Below, in pieces: positions 34,542-43,453 of a DNA stretch of 45,794 nt; within the stretch, counting starts at the first letter, position 1; every line of letters begins with the position of its first letter. This DNA is from Methanomicrobia archaeon DTU008 (GTDB lineage Archaea > Thermoplasmatota > Thermoplasmata > Methanomassiliicoccales > Methanomassiliicoccaceae). The notes beneath the pieces are model-generated. The model was not told the origin of the DNA. It did no database searches and saw only the letters and a program-made list of their open reading frames with translations. Made by a program: the position numbers and the translations under genes. Location: NCBI GenBank assembly GCA_001512965.1, contig LFRW01000022.1:67836-113629 (forward strand). The letters are read 5' to 3'.

Positions 34542-37070
34542 TCAACCCCTTCTTCCTGGAAGGATGAGCCCCAGGGCGATGAGCGTCAGGGCCAGCATGG
34601 AAAGGCCCACCACCAGCATCATGGTGGTCGTGGGACCCCTCTCCACGGGCGTCAGGCCGACCATCGCCATCTCCCCTGGCCCCAGTCTGAGAGGCGTCAT
34701 AACGCTCTGATAGCCGTCCCTTGAGACCGTGACCTCATAGGTTCCGGGTTCGACATCCAATGCGAAGACGCCATCGCCGTCCGTTACGGCCTGTTGGCCG
34801 TCGCTGAGAGCGACGACCGCGCCGGCCACGGGGCGGCCGACGCTGTCCGTGACCATCCCCTTGGCAGGCGGAACCTCCACGATGGTGAAGGTCCACTGCG
34901 AGATCGCCATGTTCCCAGCCAGGTCAGTGGCGTTGACCATCACGGCATATGTCTTCCCGCGGACCAGCTCCGAGGAGGGTACGAACACTATGCTGGCTCC
35001 GTCCAATGAAACCTCTCCTTCGATGTCCTCGAGCATAATGGTCGCGTGCGCCACGGTCTCCGAGAAGGTGGCCGTGATGACGTTAGGCCTCTGCTGGACC
35101 TCACCCTGCGGGGATGCCGCCTCCACGACCGGCGGAACGGTGTCGATACGGACGATGATGCCATCCGTGTCCGTCCAGCCATTGGCGAACGTTCCCCTGA
35201 CGCTGACCCGGTGGTCGCCGTCCGACAAGGCCGTCAGCGTCATTGCCGACGACGGTCCATCATGTGCTGTCCAGGGTCCGTCGTCCACTCTCACTTCCAC
35301 CTTCACCAGCGACGCCGGGTCGTCTGTCCCCCACTCCACCACCACGGTCGCCTCGTTCGTCGTCCATCCATCGGACGGCGAGAGTATCCTGATCGCTGGT
35401 GCGGTCGTGTCGATGGTGAAGGGAAGGGACGCGATGAAGGAGTTGTCTAGCATGTCCCTCGCCTCCACCTCCACGAGATGCTCACCGTCGGACAGGTCCG
35501 AGAACAGCACCGATGTGGTCCCGGTCCAGACGGACCAGGGGCCGCCGTCGATACGGTATCGGAACTGGGACACCCCTGACGGGTCCGAGGCGGACCAGGT
35601 CACATGCACGGACGGTACGTCCAGACGCTCCCCCGATGCGGGCGATGTGAACGTGACAGCCGGACCTGACCGGTCCACGGTGAAGCGGACGCTTGCGACT
35701 CCGGTGTTGCCCGCCTGATCCATGGCGGAGACTTCGAAGACATGCTCGCCTTCGGAGAGACCGCCCATCGTGACATGTGTGGAGCTGGAGAGGGAGGACC
35801 ATGGACCACCGTCCATCCGGTAACGGTATCCATCTATGCCTGAAGGATCGGAGCCGCTCCACCTGAACGTCACCGACGACTCGCTGGTGAGAAGCCCGTT
35901 GGCCGGCGATGTGATTGAGACGGTGGGCGGCGCGCTGTCCATGGGGCCGCGATGGTCGTCCACCAGGGAACCTCCCCGATATGGATAGCCAGGCGTACCT
36001 GTCAATACCATCGATGCGATGGCCTGCCCGCCGGCGTCCCATATGGCCTGCTCGGCGAAGTCGTACCTGACGAGAGGGTACGCGCCGTTGTAGGCGAGCT
36101 CGCCCCAGAACAGCGGCTTCCCGTTCTGGCGGGCCCAGCCCTCGGGCAGCTCGAAATTGATGGCGTCTCGGTTGGAGCCATAGTAATGGACCTGCAATAC
36201 CTCCACGCCGATGCTGCCGACCGCCAGGTCGAAATCGGCCTTGTTCCACTTGAAAAGCGTCCCCAGGGCCGCAACCCCCATCGTACGCAGATGGGAGGAC
36301 GCGCCATCCGTTGCCGACACCGCTGCCCTGGCCCAGGTGTTGAAACGAACCTTGTCCCCTTTCCAGTAGGATTGTGACACCTTATCGTGGTCAGGCTCAT
36401 TGAACAGATCGTACCAGCAGATGGCGTTCTCATCCTCCAGCTCCGACATGACATCTCGACAGTATGCGGCATAGCGGGCAAAGGCCGAGGAGGACGGATC
36501 GAATACAGAGCCTGACCCTCCGAACTGGAAGGTGGGATATTCCTGAGAACCGGCCAGAACCAGAGTGACCCATACTCCATGGGCCTCGGCCTGCTTGCAC
36601 ATGGTGCGGAGCAGGGAGATGTACTCGTCATGATGGTTCAGCCATGCATTGTACTGTAGAGAGGTGCCCCAGGCGTCTCCGCACCCTATGCGCACGAGAT
36701 TGCAGCCATAGTACTGAAGCAGGGCGAAATACTGGTGCCAGAAACGGTCCGGAGTATCGTTGGGATTGACAGGGCTCCGATCGTAATCGTTGGTGTCGGG
36801 AGTGTTGAACACCGATGTCCAGCCCCTCACCCCCGCATCTCCATTGATGTAGGCCATGATGGCGAACTGCAGCGCAGTGGTGTCGACAACGCCGAAGAAT
36901 CTCTCATCGGGCATCTCGCCGTCGACGAGTATGTTCGTCCCCGACACCGTCACCCTGCCAATGGGTGACGAGGCAGATGCTGCGGGGGCCTCGCACATGA
37001 TCAAGGCCCCTGGAAGAAGAAGCCCGAGCATGATCAGTACCGCCATCGTCCTGTTCGTTGACTGTCGCAT
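34542..37070 (-). CDS. Secreted GH5-like glycosidase with Ig-like repeats and C-terminal anchor
   Basis: An 842-residue exported protein. A signal peptide (1-33) is followed by a TIM-barrel glycoside hydrolase domain (about 38-375) of the GH5/cellulase-mannanase type. The acid/base Glu225 lies in WYDLFNEPDHD and the probable nucleophile Glu324 in PLFWGELAYNG. Then come three Ig-like repeats (about 380-466, 468-555, 557-644), each with the SITSPANG...RYRMDGGPW...LSEGEHVFEV pattern, a Big_5-like domain (about 645-732), a carboxypeptidase-regulatory-like domain (about 737-806), a transmembrane helix (about 815-837) and a basic tail. It should be held on the outside of the cell membrane and act on polysaccharide. 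The true substrate is unknown. Neighbouring genes do not suggest a pathway. Confidence 0.88.
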   Translation of the reverse strand: MRQSTNRTMAVLIMLGLLLPGALIMCEAPAASASSPIGRVTVSGTNILVDGEMPDERFFGVVDTTALQFAIMAYINGDAGVRGWTSVFNTPDTNDYDRSPVNPNDTPDRFWHQYFALLQYYGCNLVRIGCGDAWGTSLQYNAWLNHHDEYISLLRTMCKQAEAHGVWVTLVLAGSQEYPTFQFGGSGSVFDPSSSAFARYAAYCRDVMSELEDENAICWYDLFNEPDHDKVSQSYWKGDKVRFNTWARAAVSATDGASSHLRTMGVAALGTLFKWNKADFDLAVGSIGVEVLQVHYYGSNRDAINFELPEGWARQNGKPLFWGELAYNGAYPLVRYDFAEQAIWDAGGQAIASMVLTGTPGYPYRGGSLVDDHRGPMDSAPPTVSITSPANGLLTSESSVTFRWSGSDPSGIDGYRYRMDGGPWSSLSSSTHVTMGGLSEGEHVFEVSAMDQAGNTGVASVRFTVDRSGPAVTFTSPASGERLDVPSVHVTWSASDPSGVSQFRYRIDGGPWSVWTGTTSVLFSDLSDGEHLVEVEARDMLDNSFIASLPFTIDTTAPAIRILSPSDGWTTNEATVVVEWGTDDPASLVKVEVRVDDGPWTAHDGPSSAMTLTALSDGDHRVSVRGTFANGWTDTDGIIVRIDTVPPVVEAASPQGEVQQRPNVITATFSETVAHATIMLEDIEGEVSLDGASIVFVPSSELVRGKTYAVMVNATDLAGNMAISQWTFTIVEVPPAKGMVTDSVGRPVAGAVVALSDGQQAVTDGDGVFALDVEPGTYEVTVSRDGYQSVMTPLRLGPGEMAMVGLTPVERGPTTTMMLVVGLSMLALTLIALGLILPGRRG

Positions 37071-37086
37071 GGTGCATCCCTATTGA

Positions 37087-37444
37087 CGGGCGCACACCTT
37101 GGAGCGGGATATATCGGACTTTTCAGCTGATTATCAACTATAGCTACTTCTAGGAAAACATCGCTCGAAAACCACCCGCATGATGGCGAGATCGACGGGC
37201 AAGGAAACGTTCAGAGCCCCTGCCGGAGATGCATGATTCTGGAGCATGAGGACCTCCGGCTAACCATCAGAACGTGGAATGAGAGGTTCAACCCCGGTCT
37301 GACTACTATAAACCTACGAAATGTAGTTAAATGACATGTGATTTTCGCACATGCATCCATAGAATGCCTTCGTCTCGTTAGTGCTGTAGCATAGATAGGT
37401 ATTTCTATAACCTGCTCATGCGACGTGCCGTTCCGAAGGGAACA
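37087..37444. other. Intergenic stretch between the glycosidase and 133-aa genes
   Basis: About 360 bases with no convincing gene. It carries the promoters of the two divergent genes: AT-rich tracts at about 37110-37150 (minus-strand gene) and TTTCTATAACC near 37402-37412 (plus-strand gene). Confidence 0.5.
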
Positions 37445-37455
37445 GGTGATGCAAG

Positions 37456-37857
37456 ATGACGAACGAAGACGGCGAGATGACTAAGGAGATGATCGAAGCC
37501 CTCGCTCTCGTGGACGACGCGATCAAGCTCGACAAGGACAAGTTCCTGGACCTGACGCGTCAAGTCACTTCCCTGATCGAATATCTTCAGCGTTCAAAGG
37601 CAAATCCCGTTACCATATACTACGTGACGAGGGCGCTAGACGGCTACGCCTCGGAAAGGATCATGTCTTTCGGCCAGGCAGTGGAAAGGAGCAGGCCAGA
37701 AGGCTCGACCATGAGCGCCGAACACCTGAAGGCGGCGGCGGATAAACTGTTCGAGATCGCTCTTGAGGACGCGTCCAAGATGACCAAGGAGGAGCAGCAG
37801 GCGCTAGTGGAGCAGGCACTGGCACGCAAGAGGGCCGCTGAGATAGGTTATGTGTGA
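37456..37857 (+). CDS. Hypothetical protein, 133 aa
   Basis: I do not recognise this family. The protein is soluble, strongly helical and charged, with no cysteine. It has an amphipathic stretch (IEALALVDDAIKLDKDKFLD), a central FLDLTRQVTSLIEYLQRSK that may form a coiled coil, and a C-terminal part full of Lys, Glu and Gln (KMTKEEQQALVEQALARKR). The start is well supported by AGGTGAT five bases before the ATG. It is followed 90 bases later by the nuclease-helicase gene with its own TATA box, so an operon is uncertain, although a partner role is possible. Confidence 0.75.
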   Translation: MTNEDGEMTKEMIEALALVDDAIKLDKDKFLDLTRQVTSLIEYLQRSKANPVTIYYVTRALDGYASERIMSFGQAVERSRPEGSTMSAEHLKAAADKLFEIALEDASKMTKEEQQALVEQALARKRAAEIGYV

Positions 37858-37908
37858 ACGTGGTATCGCTCCGGCCGCGTCAATATTACCGCGCCGGACC
37901 GATATGAT

Positions 37909-37921
37909 TTTTATTAAATAT
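37909..37921 (+). promoter_or_regulatory. TATA box of the nuclease-helicase gene
   Basis: TTTATTAAATATC is centred about 33 nt before the first ATG (37948), which would give a transcript with a very short leader. Confidence 0.5.
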
Positions 37922-37947
37922 CTTGAAGCCACCTGACCGTCCAGGGA

Positions 37948-40900
37948 ATGCGGGCATGTCAAGGCCCGCCCTGGATGGGAAAGATGAGCGAGCTTGACGG
38001 GAATGGTCCGGATATCAACGTGACCGATATCGGGGACTACGTCGACAAGAACTGTTGCGAGCGCGACCTGAAGCTTCGACTGATCAGTCGTAAGGATCCT
38101 GACGCATTGAACCGGATGTTCCCCTATCGTCAAACGATCAGGGGGACCCTCGATCCGGTCCTATCCATGTCTGGACGAAATAGAGAGGCGGAGGTCGAAG
38201 CGGCCCTCTCCCAGCGCATGCGCTGCCTGAACCCATCCATCGAGGGCGAGGAGAACAACATGCGATGGAGCGGCCTACTTTCCGCCCTCCGTACGCTGGA
38301 GCAAGGGGAGGAATGCTTCGCCCGGGAGGTGGAGATCGATCGCAGGATCGGCAAGTATCTGATCACGGGCAGGATGGACTTCGTCATACTGACGTGGAAG
38401 GAGCAGAGGCCGGTCCTGCGCATCGTCGAATGCAAGGCCAGCAGGAAGGAGAAGACCTATCACCGCATCCAACTGGCCGCCTATCGCCTGATGGTCGAGG
38501 AGGAGCTTCGCGAAACGCCCCCGGTGATCGCCGGAAGGGTCCACGACGATGTCGAGGTGGAAGCGGTGGTGGTCCGCATCGATGAGGGGTCGCGCCGTGC
38601 GCAGGACGCCATTGACATGCCATCGCTCGAACTGCGGGAAGAGATGGATGACGTGAGGCGCCTGCTCGCCCCAGGAGGGCCGGTGGATGTCATCGACGCC
38701 ACCCCCCTGGATGAACTGAGCTATCGATTGGACGAGAAGTGCGACAGTTGCTTCCACGATACCATATGCATGCCGGAGAGTGAAAGGCAGGCCAGGCTGG
38801 AACTGCTGGGACTCGACCCGGTCACTGTGAGGGCTCTTCGCAAGGGAGGTGTCGGAGACCTTCTGGCCCTGGCCGATCTCGATCTCTCGTCCCCCCAGGC
38901 ATCGGCCTTGCGCAACACGCCAGGCTTCGGCGCGGACCTGGACGATCTGGTGAGGCGCGCCAAGGCGCGCCGTTCCACCCTCCCCGGCCGCCACGAGAAC
39001 GATTTCCAGGTGATGTCGCTGGTCCATCACGGCATCAGCCTTCTGCCAGCGCACCGGAACGAGGCGGGATTCCAAACCATACGGGTATATCTCAGCGTCG
39101 AGTACGATAACGTGGAGGACCGTGTCGTCGGCCTGTGCGCTCACATCACCGACAGCAAGGACATGATATTCACAGTCTGGAACGACGATGCCCCTGATGC
39201 CGTTCCCCAGGAGGGGGCGGAGGAGGGTGTGGCCGGTCCCTTGCAGGGCGCATACGTCATCAGGATGATGGAGAGCGGGTGGAGCGGCGTCGTCGAGGAT
39301 GACGACCGGACCGAGGGGGAAATGGTCTCCTCCTTCTTCGAAGGGCTGGGGAGGGCGATATCGGCCATCGCGGGGAAGGACGAGTTTCGCCCGATACACT
39401 TCTATGTATGGTCATCGAGGGAGATGACCGCCCTGGTCGAGTCATGCTCCCGGGCGGGAGGACCATTGCTGCGCAGCCTCACCGAGCTACTGGGCTGCCG
39501 GGAGAAATGCCGCGGAGACCTGGAGCAGCTGATCTTCACCTCCATCTCCGATGAGATCTCAAGAAGCAGGGCGCTGGGCCATACATCCTTCAGCCTTCCC
39601 CTGGCGGCAAGCGTTCGATGGTATGGGAAGTCGTTCCACTGGCATCGCATCGTGGGCGAGGAGCCTGTGGACCTCGCGTATGCGTTCAAGCGGGACCTGT
39701 TCGATAATCGCGCATATCTCTACCTCACCGAGGACGGGAGATGGGCGCCCGAGGGTCGAAGGTCTCCCGGCGCCCAGCGCCGGTACATGGAGGTGCGCAC
39801 CAGGTTCCGTTCCAGCATACCGATCCCATACTGGCATGCCATGTGGGGAACTCTCCCGGACAAGGATGAATGGAAGGACCCCATGCTGCGCAGGGCCCTC
39901 GTCGACTACCGTCGGGGCGGCAGGCCTGAACTGATCAGGGCGTTCCTGATGGCCAAATGCGAAGCCCTCCGATGGCTGGAGGAGCGGCTCGACGCCAAGA
40001 ACAGCAGGGTGGAGAAGCCCATGGTCCCTGTCAAGGAGCTGGGCGATTTGGAGCGATACTTCACCGACCGCTATGACCTTGTCAGGGCCTGCCAGGACTT
40101 TCTCCGCCTTGACCATCATCGAGACAAGACCGAGTGGCTGGCCGAACTGGCCAGATCGCCGGCGGCCATGGTGGCGGAGGGGACCTGCATGCCCCTCCGC
40201 AACGTCCGCTTCCAAAGGGAGGGAAGGAGGACCGTGTTCGAGGCCTACATGGACATCGAGAGGTACGGCATGGACCTCTCCTCGTTCCTGTCGTCCTGCG
40301 GCCTGGACACCGGAATGATGCGCATAACGCCGTACGATGGGAGCATCGAACGCGGACCCAGCGCATACCAGGCATTATATGGCGGCGTCACGGCGTCGGT
40401 CACCTTGATGGATATGGAGAAAGGCATCGTCCAGGGAGATGTCATACCCTACTCGGATAGGGGCCTGGGCTCTGACTACATCCTCACTTCCACCCCTCCA
40501 AAGGAAGGCAGGATGGACTTCGCCCTGGCTGGGGAGTCCAAGTCGGCCTATGTCCGAAATAAGGTGGACCGATGGCTCGAGGAGAACCGCCATGCTCCTT
40601 CGATCGAATGGTTCGACCCCATCGCGCCCGCCGTCCCTGTCCGCGAGGCGCCTGCTGCAGAGCGGTTGGATTCGTACCGTACAGTGCTGAGCGAGATGCG
40701 GCTGAGACGATCTCCCCTGGACGACGTACAGATCCAGGCCTGCCTTGAAGGGCTGTGCTCCACAGTGCAATTGATCCTCGGGCCTCCCGGCACCGGGAAG
40801 ACGAACACCGCCTCGGCGGCCATAATGATCAGGCTGGCCACTCGGCCAGGCAACAAGCTGTTCCTCCTATCCGCCACCACCCACACGGCCGTGGACGAAC

Positions 40901-42093
40901 TGTCAGGTAGGCTCAGAGAGGCGGTGCCGGAGTTCCACAGGGCAGCCGAGATGGCGGGGATCGATGTCGGTCCTGTGACCGTCCTGAACATAAGGAAGGA
41001 ACCGTCAGGATGCGATGAGATAACCTACGAGGATGTCGCCGTCATCAAGGAGCGCCTGCTTGATGGCGACGTGGTGGTGTGCGGCACCGTCAACGACCTT
41101 CTGAGACTAGGCGAGAACTTCGAGAGGCAACGATGGCCCCGGGTGACGGCTCGCGCGGACGGCTTGGTGGTGGACGAGGCGTCCATGATGCTCTTCCCTG
41201 AATTCCTGGCCCTCTCGACCCTTGTGGCCGAGGACGGGGAGATCATGCTGGCCGGCGATCACATGCAGCTGTCGCCGATCACCGCCCATGATTGGGGACG
41301 GGAGACCAGGGAGCAGGTCATGAAGTTGTACCCCCACGAGTCCGCATATAATGCGATGAGGCGCTTGGCCAGGGCCTGCCCCGAAGGTGCCATGAAACAA
41401 TCGGCCCTGTCCATAACCTATCGCCTGACGCCCGAGATCACCTACCTCATATCCTCGGTGTACCGAAAGGAGGGTGTGGAGCTGGTGTCCAACAAGGTGC
41501 ATGTCAGGAAGCAAGGGACCTTTACGTGCCTGGCGGACGTCTGGAGATCGCCGGGAGTATATCTGGTGGTCCACGGCGAGTCGTCATCACGGAAGAGCAA
41601 TCCGTTCGAGGCCACGCTCATACGGGACATCATACTGGCCAGGGGAGCGAGCGAGGCGGACGTGCCGCCTGGGACGATATCGATAATCACCCCGCATCGA
41701 GCTCAGAGGGGGCTCCTGAAGGAGAGGCTTAGCGACCTGGAATACCATATAAGACTGATCGACACCGTCGAGCGCCTTCAGGGAGGAGAGTGCCAGACCA
41801 TCATAGTGTCTGGAACGCAGAGCGACGCCATGGCCATCAGCAGCAACGCCGAGTTCATCCTGGACCTCAACCGCACGAACGTCATATTCTCCCGCGCGCA
41901 GGAACGGCTGGTGGTCGTGTGCTCCAAGAACCTCCTTGACAGCATGCCATCCGACTTCGATGACTACTCATCGTCCGTTCTATGGAAGCATCTTCGCGCA
42001 GTGTGTGACCGCACCATGCTCCATCTGGACGGGTACGAACATGTCGTGGAGGTCAGGGTCCCGGGCCGATTCTGGGATGGAGGTGTGGAATGA
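37948..42093 (+). CDS. Cas4-like nuclease fused to SF1 (Dna2/UPF1-like) helicase
   Basis: A 1381-residue protein. Residues 25-280 form a PD-(D/E)XK nuclease of the RecB/Cas4 type: Glu128 (REVEI), Asp144 (GRMDFV), Glu161-x-Lys163 (VECKAS) and Gln175 (HRIQLAAYR). It has an iron-sulfur cysteine set like Cas4 and Dna2: Cys36/37 before the core and Cys265, Cys268, Cys274 (CDSCFHDTIC) after it. A middle region (about 280-900) of unclear fold follows. The C-terminal SF1 helicase has Walker [14 protein letters not shown] (near 943-953), Walker B VVDEASMM (near 1071) and late motifs RLQGGECQTIIVSG and NRTNVIFSRAQERL. It should process DNA ends or flaps. Start uncertain: ATG 37948, 37975 or 37984. It overlaps the DUF1294 gene by four bases. 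Confidence 0.9.
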   Translation: MRACQGPPWMGKMSELDGNGPDINVTDIGDYVDKNCCERDLKLRLISRKDPDALNRMFPYRQTIRGTLDPVLSMSGRNREAEVEAALSQRMRCLNPSIEGEENNMRWSGLLSALRTLEQGEECFAREVEIDRRIGKYLITGRMDFVILTWKEQRPVLRIVECKASRKEKTYHRIQLAAYRLMVEEELRETPPVIAGRVHDDVEVEAVVVRIDEGSRRAQDAIDMPSLELREEMDDVRRLLAPGGPVDVIDATPLDELSYRLDEKCDSCFHDTICMPESERQARLELLGLDPVTVRALRKGGVGDLLALADLDLSSPQASALRNTPGFGADLDDLVRRAKARRSTLPGRHENDFQVMSLVHHGISLLPAHRNEAGFQTIRVYLSVEYDNVEDRVVGLCAHITDSKDMIFTVWNDDAPDAVPQEGAEEGVAGPLQGAYVIRMMESGWSGVVEDDDRTEGEMVSSFFEGLGRAISAIAGKDEFRPIHFYVWSSREMTALVESCSRAGGPLLRSLTELLGCREKCRGDLEQLIFTSISDEISRSRALGHTSFSLPLAASVRWYGKSFHWHRIVGEEPVDLAYAFKRDLFDNRAYLYLTEDGRWAPEGRRSPGAQRRYMEVRTRFRSSIPIPYWHAMWGTLPDKDEWKDPMLRRALVDYRRGGRPELIRAFLMAKCEALRWLEERLDAKNSRVEKPMVPVKELGDLERYFTDRYDLVRACQDFLRLDHHRDKTEWLAELARSPAAMVAEGTCMPLRNVRFQREGRRTVFEAYMDIERYGMDLSSFLSSCGLDTGMMRITPYDGSIERGPSAYQALYGGVTASVTLMDMEKGIVQGDVIPYSDRGLGSDYILTSTPPKEGRMDFALAGESKSAYVRNKVDRWLEENRHAPSIEWFDPIAPAVPVREAPAAERLDSYRTVLSEMRLRRSPLDDVQIQACLEGLCSTVQLILGPPGTGKTNTASAAIMIRLATRPGNKLFLLSATTHTAVDELSGRLREAVPEFHRAAEMAGIDVGPVTVLNIRKEPSGCDEITYEDVAVIKERLLDGDVVVCGTVNDLLRLGENFERQRWPRVTARADGLVVDEASMMLFPEFLALSTLVAEDGEIMLAGDHMQLSPITAHDWGRETREQVMKLYPHESAYNAMRRLARACPEGAMKQSALSITYRLTPEITYLISSVYRKEGVELVSNKVHVRKQGTFTCLADVWRSPGVYLVVHGESSSRKSNPFEATLIRDIILARGASEADVPPGTISIITPHRAQRGLLKERLSDLEYHIRLIDTVERLQGGECQTIIVSGTQSDAMAISSNAEFILDLNRTNVIFSRAQERLVVVCSKNLLDSMPSDFDDYSSSVLWKHLRAVCDRTMLHLDGYEHVVEVRVPGRFWDGGVE

Positions 42094-42344
42094 CCGCATA
42101 TCTTTGGATGCCCTATGTCATCATAAACGTTGTCGCTTTCATGATGTACGGCGTCGACAAGCTGCGCTCGAAAGGGAGGAGAAGGACGAGGGAGCGCACC
42201 CTGCTGGCCGCCGCCCTGGTCGGCCCCTTTGGAGCCTTGGCGGCCATGCGGCTGTTCAGGCACAAGACCCGCAAGCCCAAGTTCTTCCTGGTGCCTATCT
42301 TCCTGGCGCTTCATCTTGTCGTCGTCGTTCTCCTGATCCTATAG
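42090..42344 (+). CDS. DUF1294 membrane protein
   Basis: An 84-residue integral membrane protein of the DUF1294 family, with hydrophobic segments at about 4-20 (ending in the conserved MMYGVDK), a basic loop with KLRSKGRRRTRERTLL, a second segment around GPFGALAAMRLFRHKT, and a third at 65-84. The family has no known function. The ATGA overlap with the nuclease-helicase gene implies coupled translation. Confidence 0.88.
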   Translation: MTAYLWMPYVIINVVAFMMYGVDKLRSKGRRRTRERTLLAAALVGPFGALAAMRLFRHKTRKPKFFLVPIFLALHLVVVVLLIL

Positions 42345-42380
42345 GTGCTTTGAAGTACCTCCAGAGGACAAGACCAGGTC

Positions 42381-42873
42381 ATGAGTGGCAAGATCGAGGT
42401 CGGTGACCGGGCCCCCACCTTTCGACTTCCGGACCAGGAGGGCAAAGAGGTGGACCTGGCCGATCGCATAGGGAGAGGGTCGCTGGTCCTGTATTTCTAT
42501 CCAAAGGACTTCACCATCGGGCTGTACGTTGGAGGCTCGTGAGTTCCGGGACATGTACAAGGAGTTTCAGCGGCGGGGCGCCGATGTCATCGGCATCTCT
42601 GGCGACGATGTGGAAACGCATCGTCGTTTCGCCGAGGAGCATGACCTGCCGTTCACGTTGTTGAGCGATGTCGGCGATAAGGTGAGAGACATGTACGGAG
42701 CATGGAGCATCGTCGGCACGCCCGATCGCATGACGTTCCTGATCGACAGGCAGGGCATCGTGCGAATGGTGTTCTCGTCCAACATACAGCCGAAGAAGCA
42801 CATCTCGGAGGCGCTCAAGGAACTGGAGGCCATGATGGCGGAGGGGACGGCGAGGTTAGCGCAATCATCATGA
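42381..42873 (+). pseudogene. Peroxiredoxin (Bcp/AhpC type) with one-base frameshift
   Basis: The frame from the ATG at 42381 encodes a normal peroxiredoxin start (GDRAPTFRLPDQEGKEVDL, then LVLYFYPKDFTIG), and the rest of the protein (EAREFRDMYKEFQRRGADVI and ISGDDVETHRRF, ending at 42873) is in the next frame. Removing one G from GGG at 42519-42521 restores GCTLEAREFRD, with the peroxidatic Cys in its usual place. No resolving cysteine is visible five residues later, so it would be a 1-Cys-like enzyme. Nothing else in the gene is damaged, so a sequencing error or very recent mutation is likely. An AGGTC ribosome site precedes the ATG. Confidence 0.88.
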
Positions 42874-42907
42874 ACCCCGGGCGACAAAGTAACGTCCGGT
42901 GGACGAA

Positions 42908-43453
42908 ATGGAGCACTACAATCTGTTGGTGACCTACCATCCCACGAGGGCTGGTCTCGCAGAGAAGGAGGTACGGAAGAGAGTCGAAGAGGCAGGCGAG
43001 AGAGTGGAAGAACTGGTCAACTCTTGCATAAGCGGTGTGTTCTGCGTCGAGGTGTCAGGGGACGTGAAGCAGCTCGTGTCCGATATCCGCGAGGAGTTCT
43101 GGGAAGATCCTGGAATGCTCACGCACACATTTCACTGGATGCCAGTAGATCGCTGGGTCAAGGCCAATGTGGAGGACATGACCGACGCGGCAAGGGAGCT
43201 TGCCGAGGGCATCGAGGAGACCGAGCGATGGATGATGCACATGCATAAACGCCGCCATGACATGACATCGGAGGAGCTCGTACTGGCCTTGACGGAGCCC
43301 ATCAGCAAGGGGAAGGTCGACCTGAGGAATCCTGATAAGATCATCGCCGTAGAGGTGCTCGGCGGAATGGCCGGCATGTCCCTGGTGACACGGGATCAGG
43401 TCATCGACGCCAACCGCATGAGGCAAGAGATCGGCATACCGATAGTCTACTGA
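42908..43453 (+). CDS. THUMP domain protein
   Basis: A 181-residue protein with a stand-alone THUMP domain, an RNA-binding domain found in tRNA-modifying enzymes. The pattern is in the segment starting NLLVTYHPTRAGLAEKEVRKRV, the short middle strand VEVSGDVKQLV, and the late KVDLRNPDKIIAVEVLGGMAGM plus VTRDQVID. There is no catalytic domain, so it may support a partner enzyme acting on tRNA, as Tan1 does with Kre33/Nat10 acetyltransferase. The start at ATG 42908 follows a GGTGG ribosome site; GTG 42899 is an alternative. It converges with pepF, overlapping by seven bases. Confidence 0.9.
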   Translation: MEHYNLLVTYHPTRAGLAEKEVRKRVEEAGERVEELVNSCISGVFCVEVSGDVKQLVSDIREEFWEDPGMLTHTFHWMPVDRWVKANVEDMTDAARELAEGIEETERWMMHMHKRRHDMTSEELVLALTEPISKGKVDLRNPDKIIAVEVLGGMAGMSLVTRDQVIDANRMRQEIGIPIVY

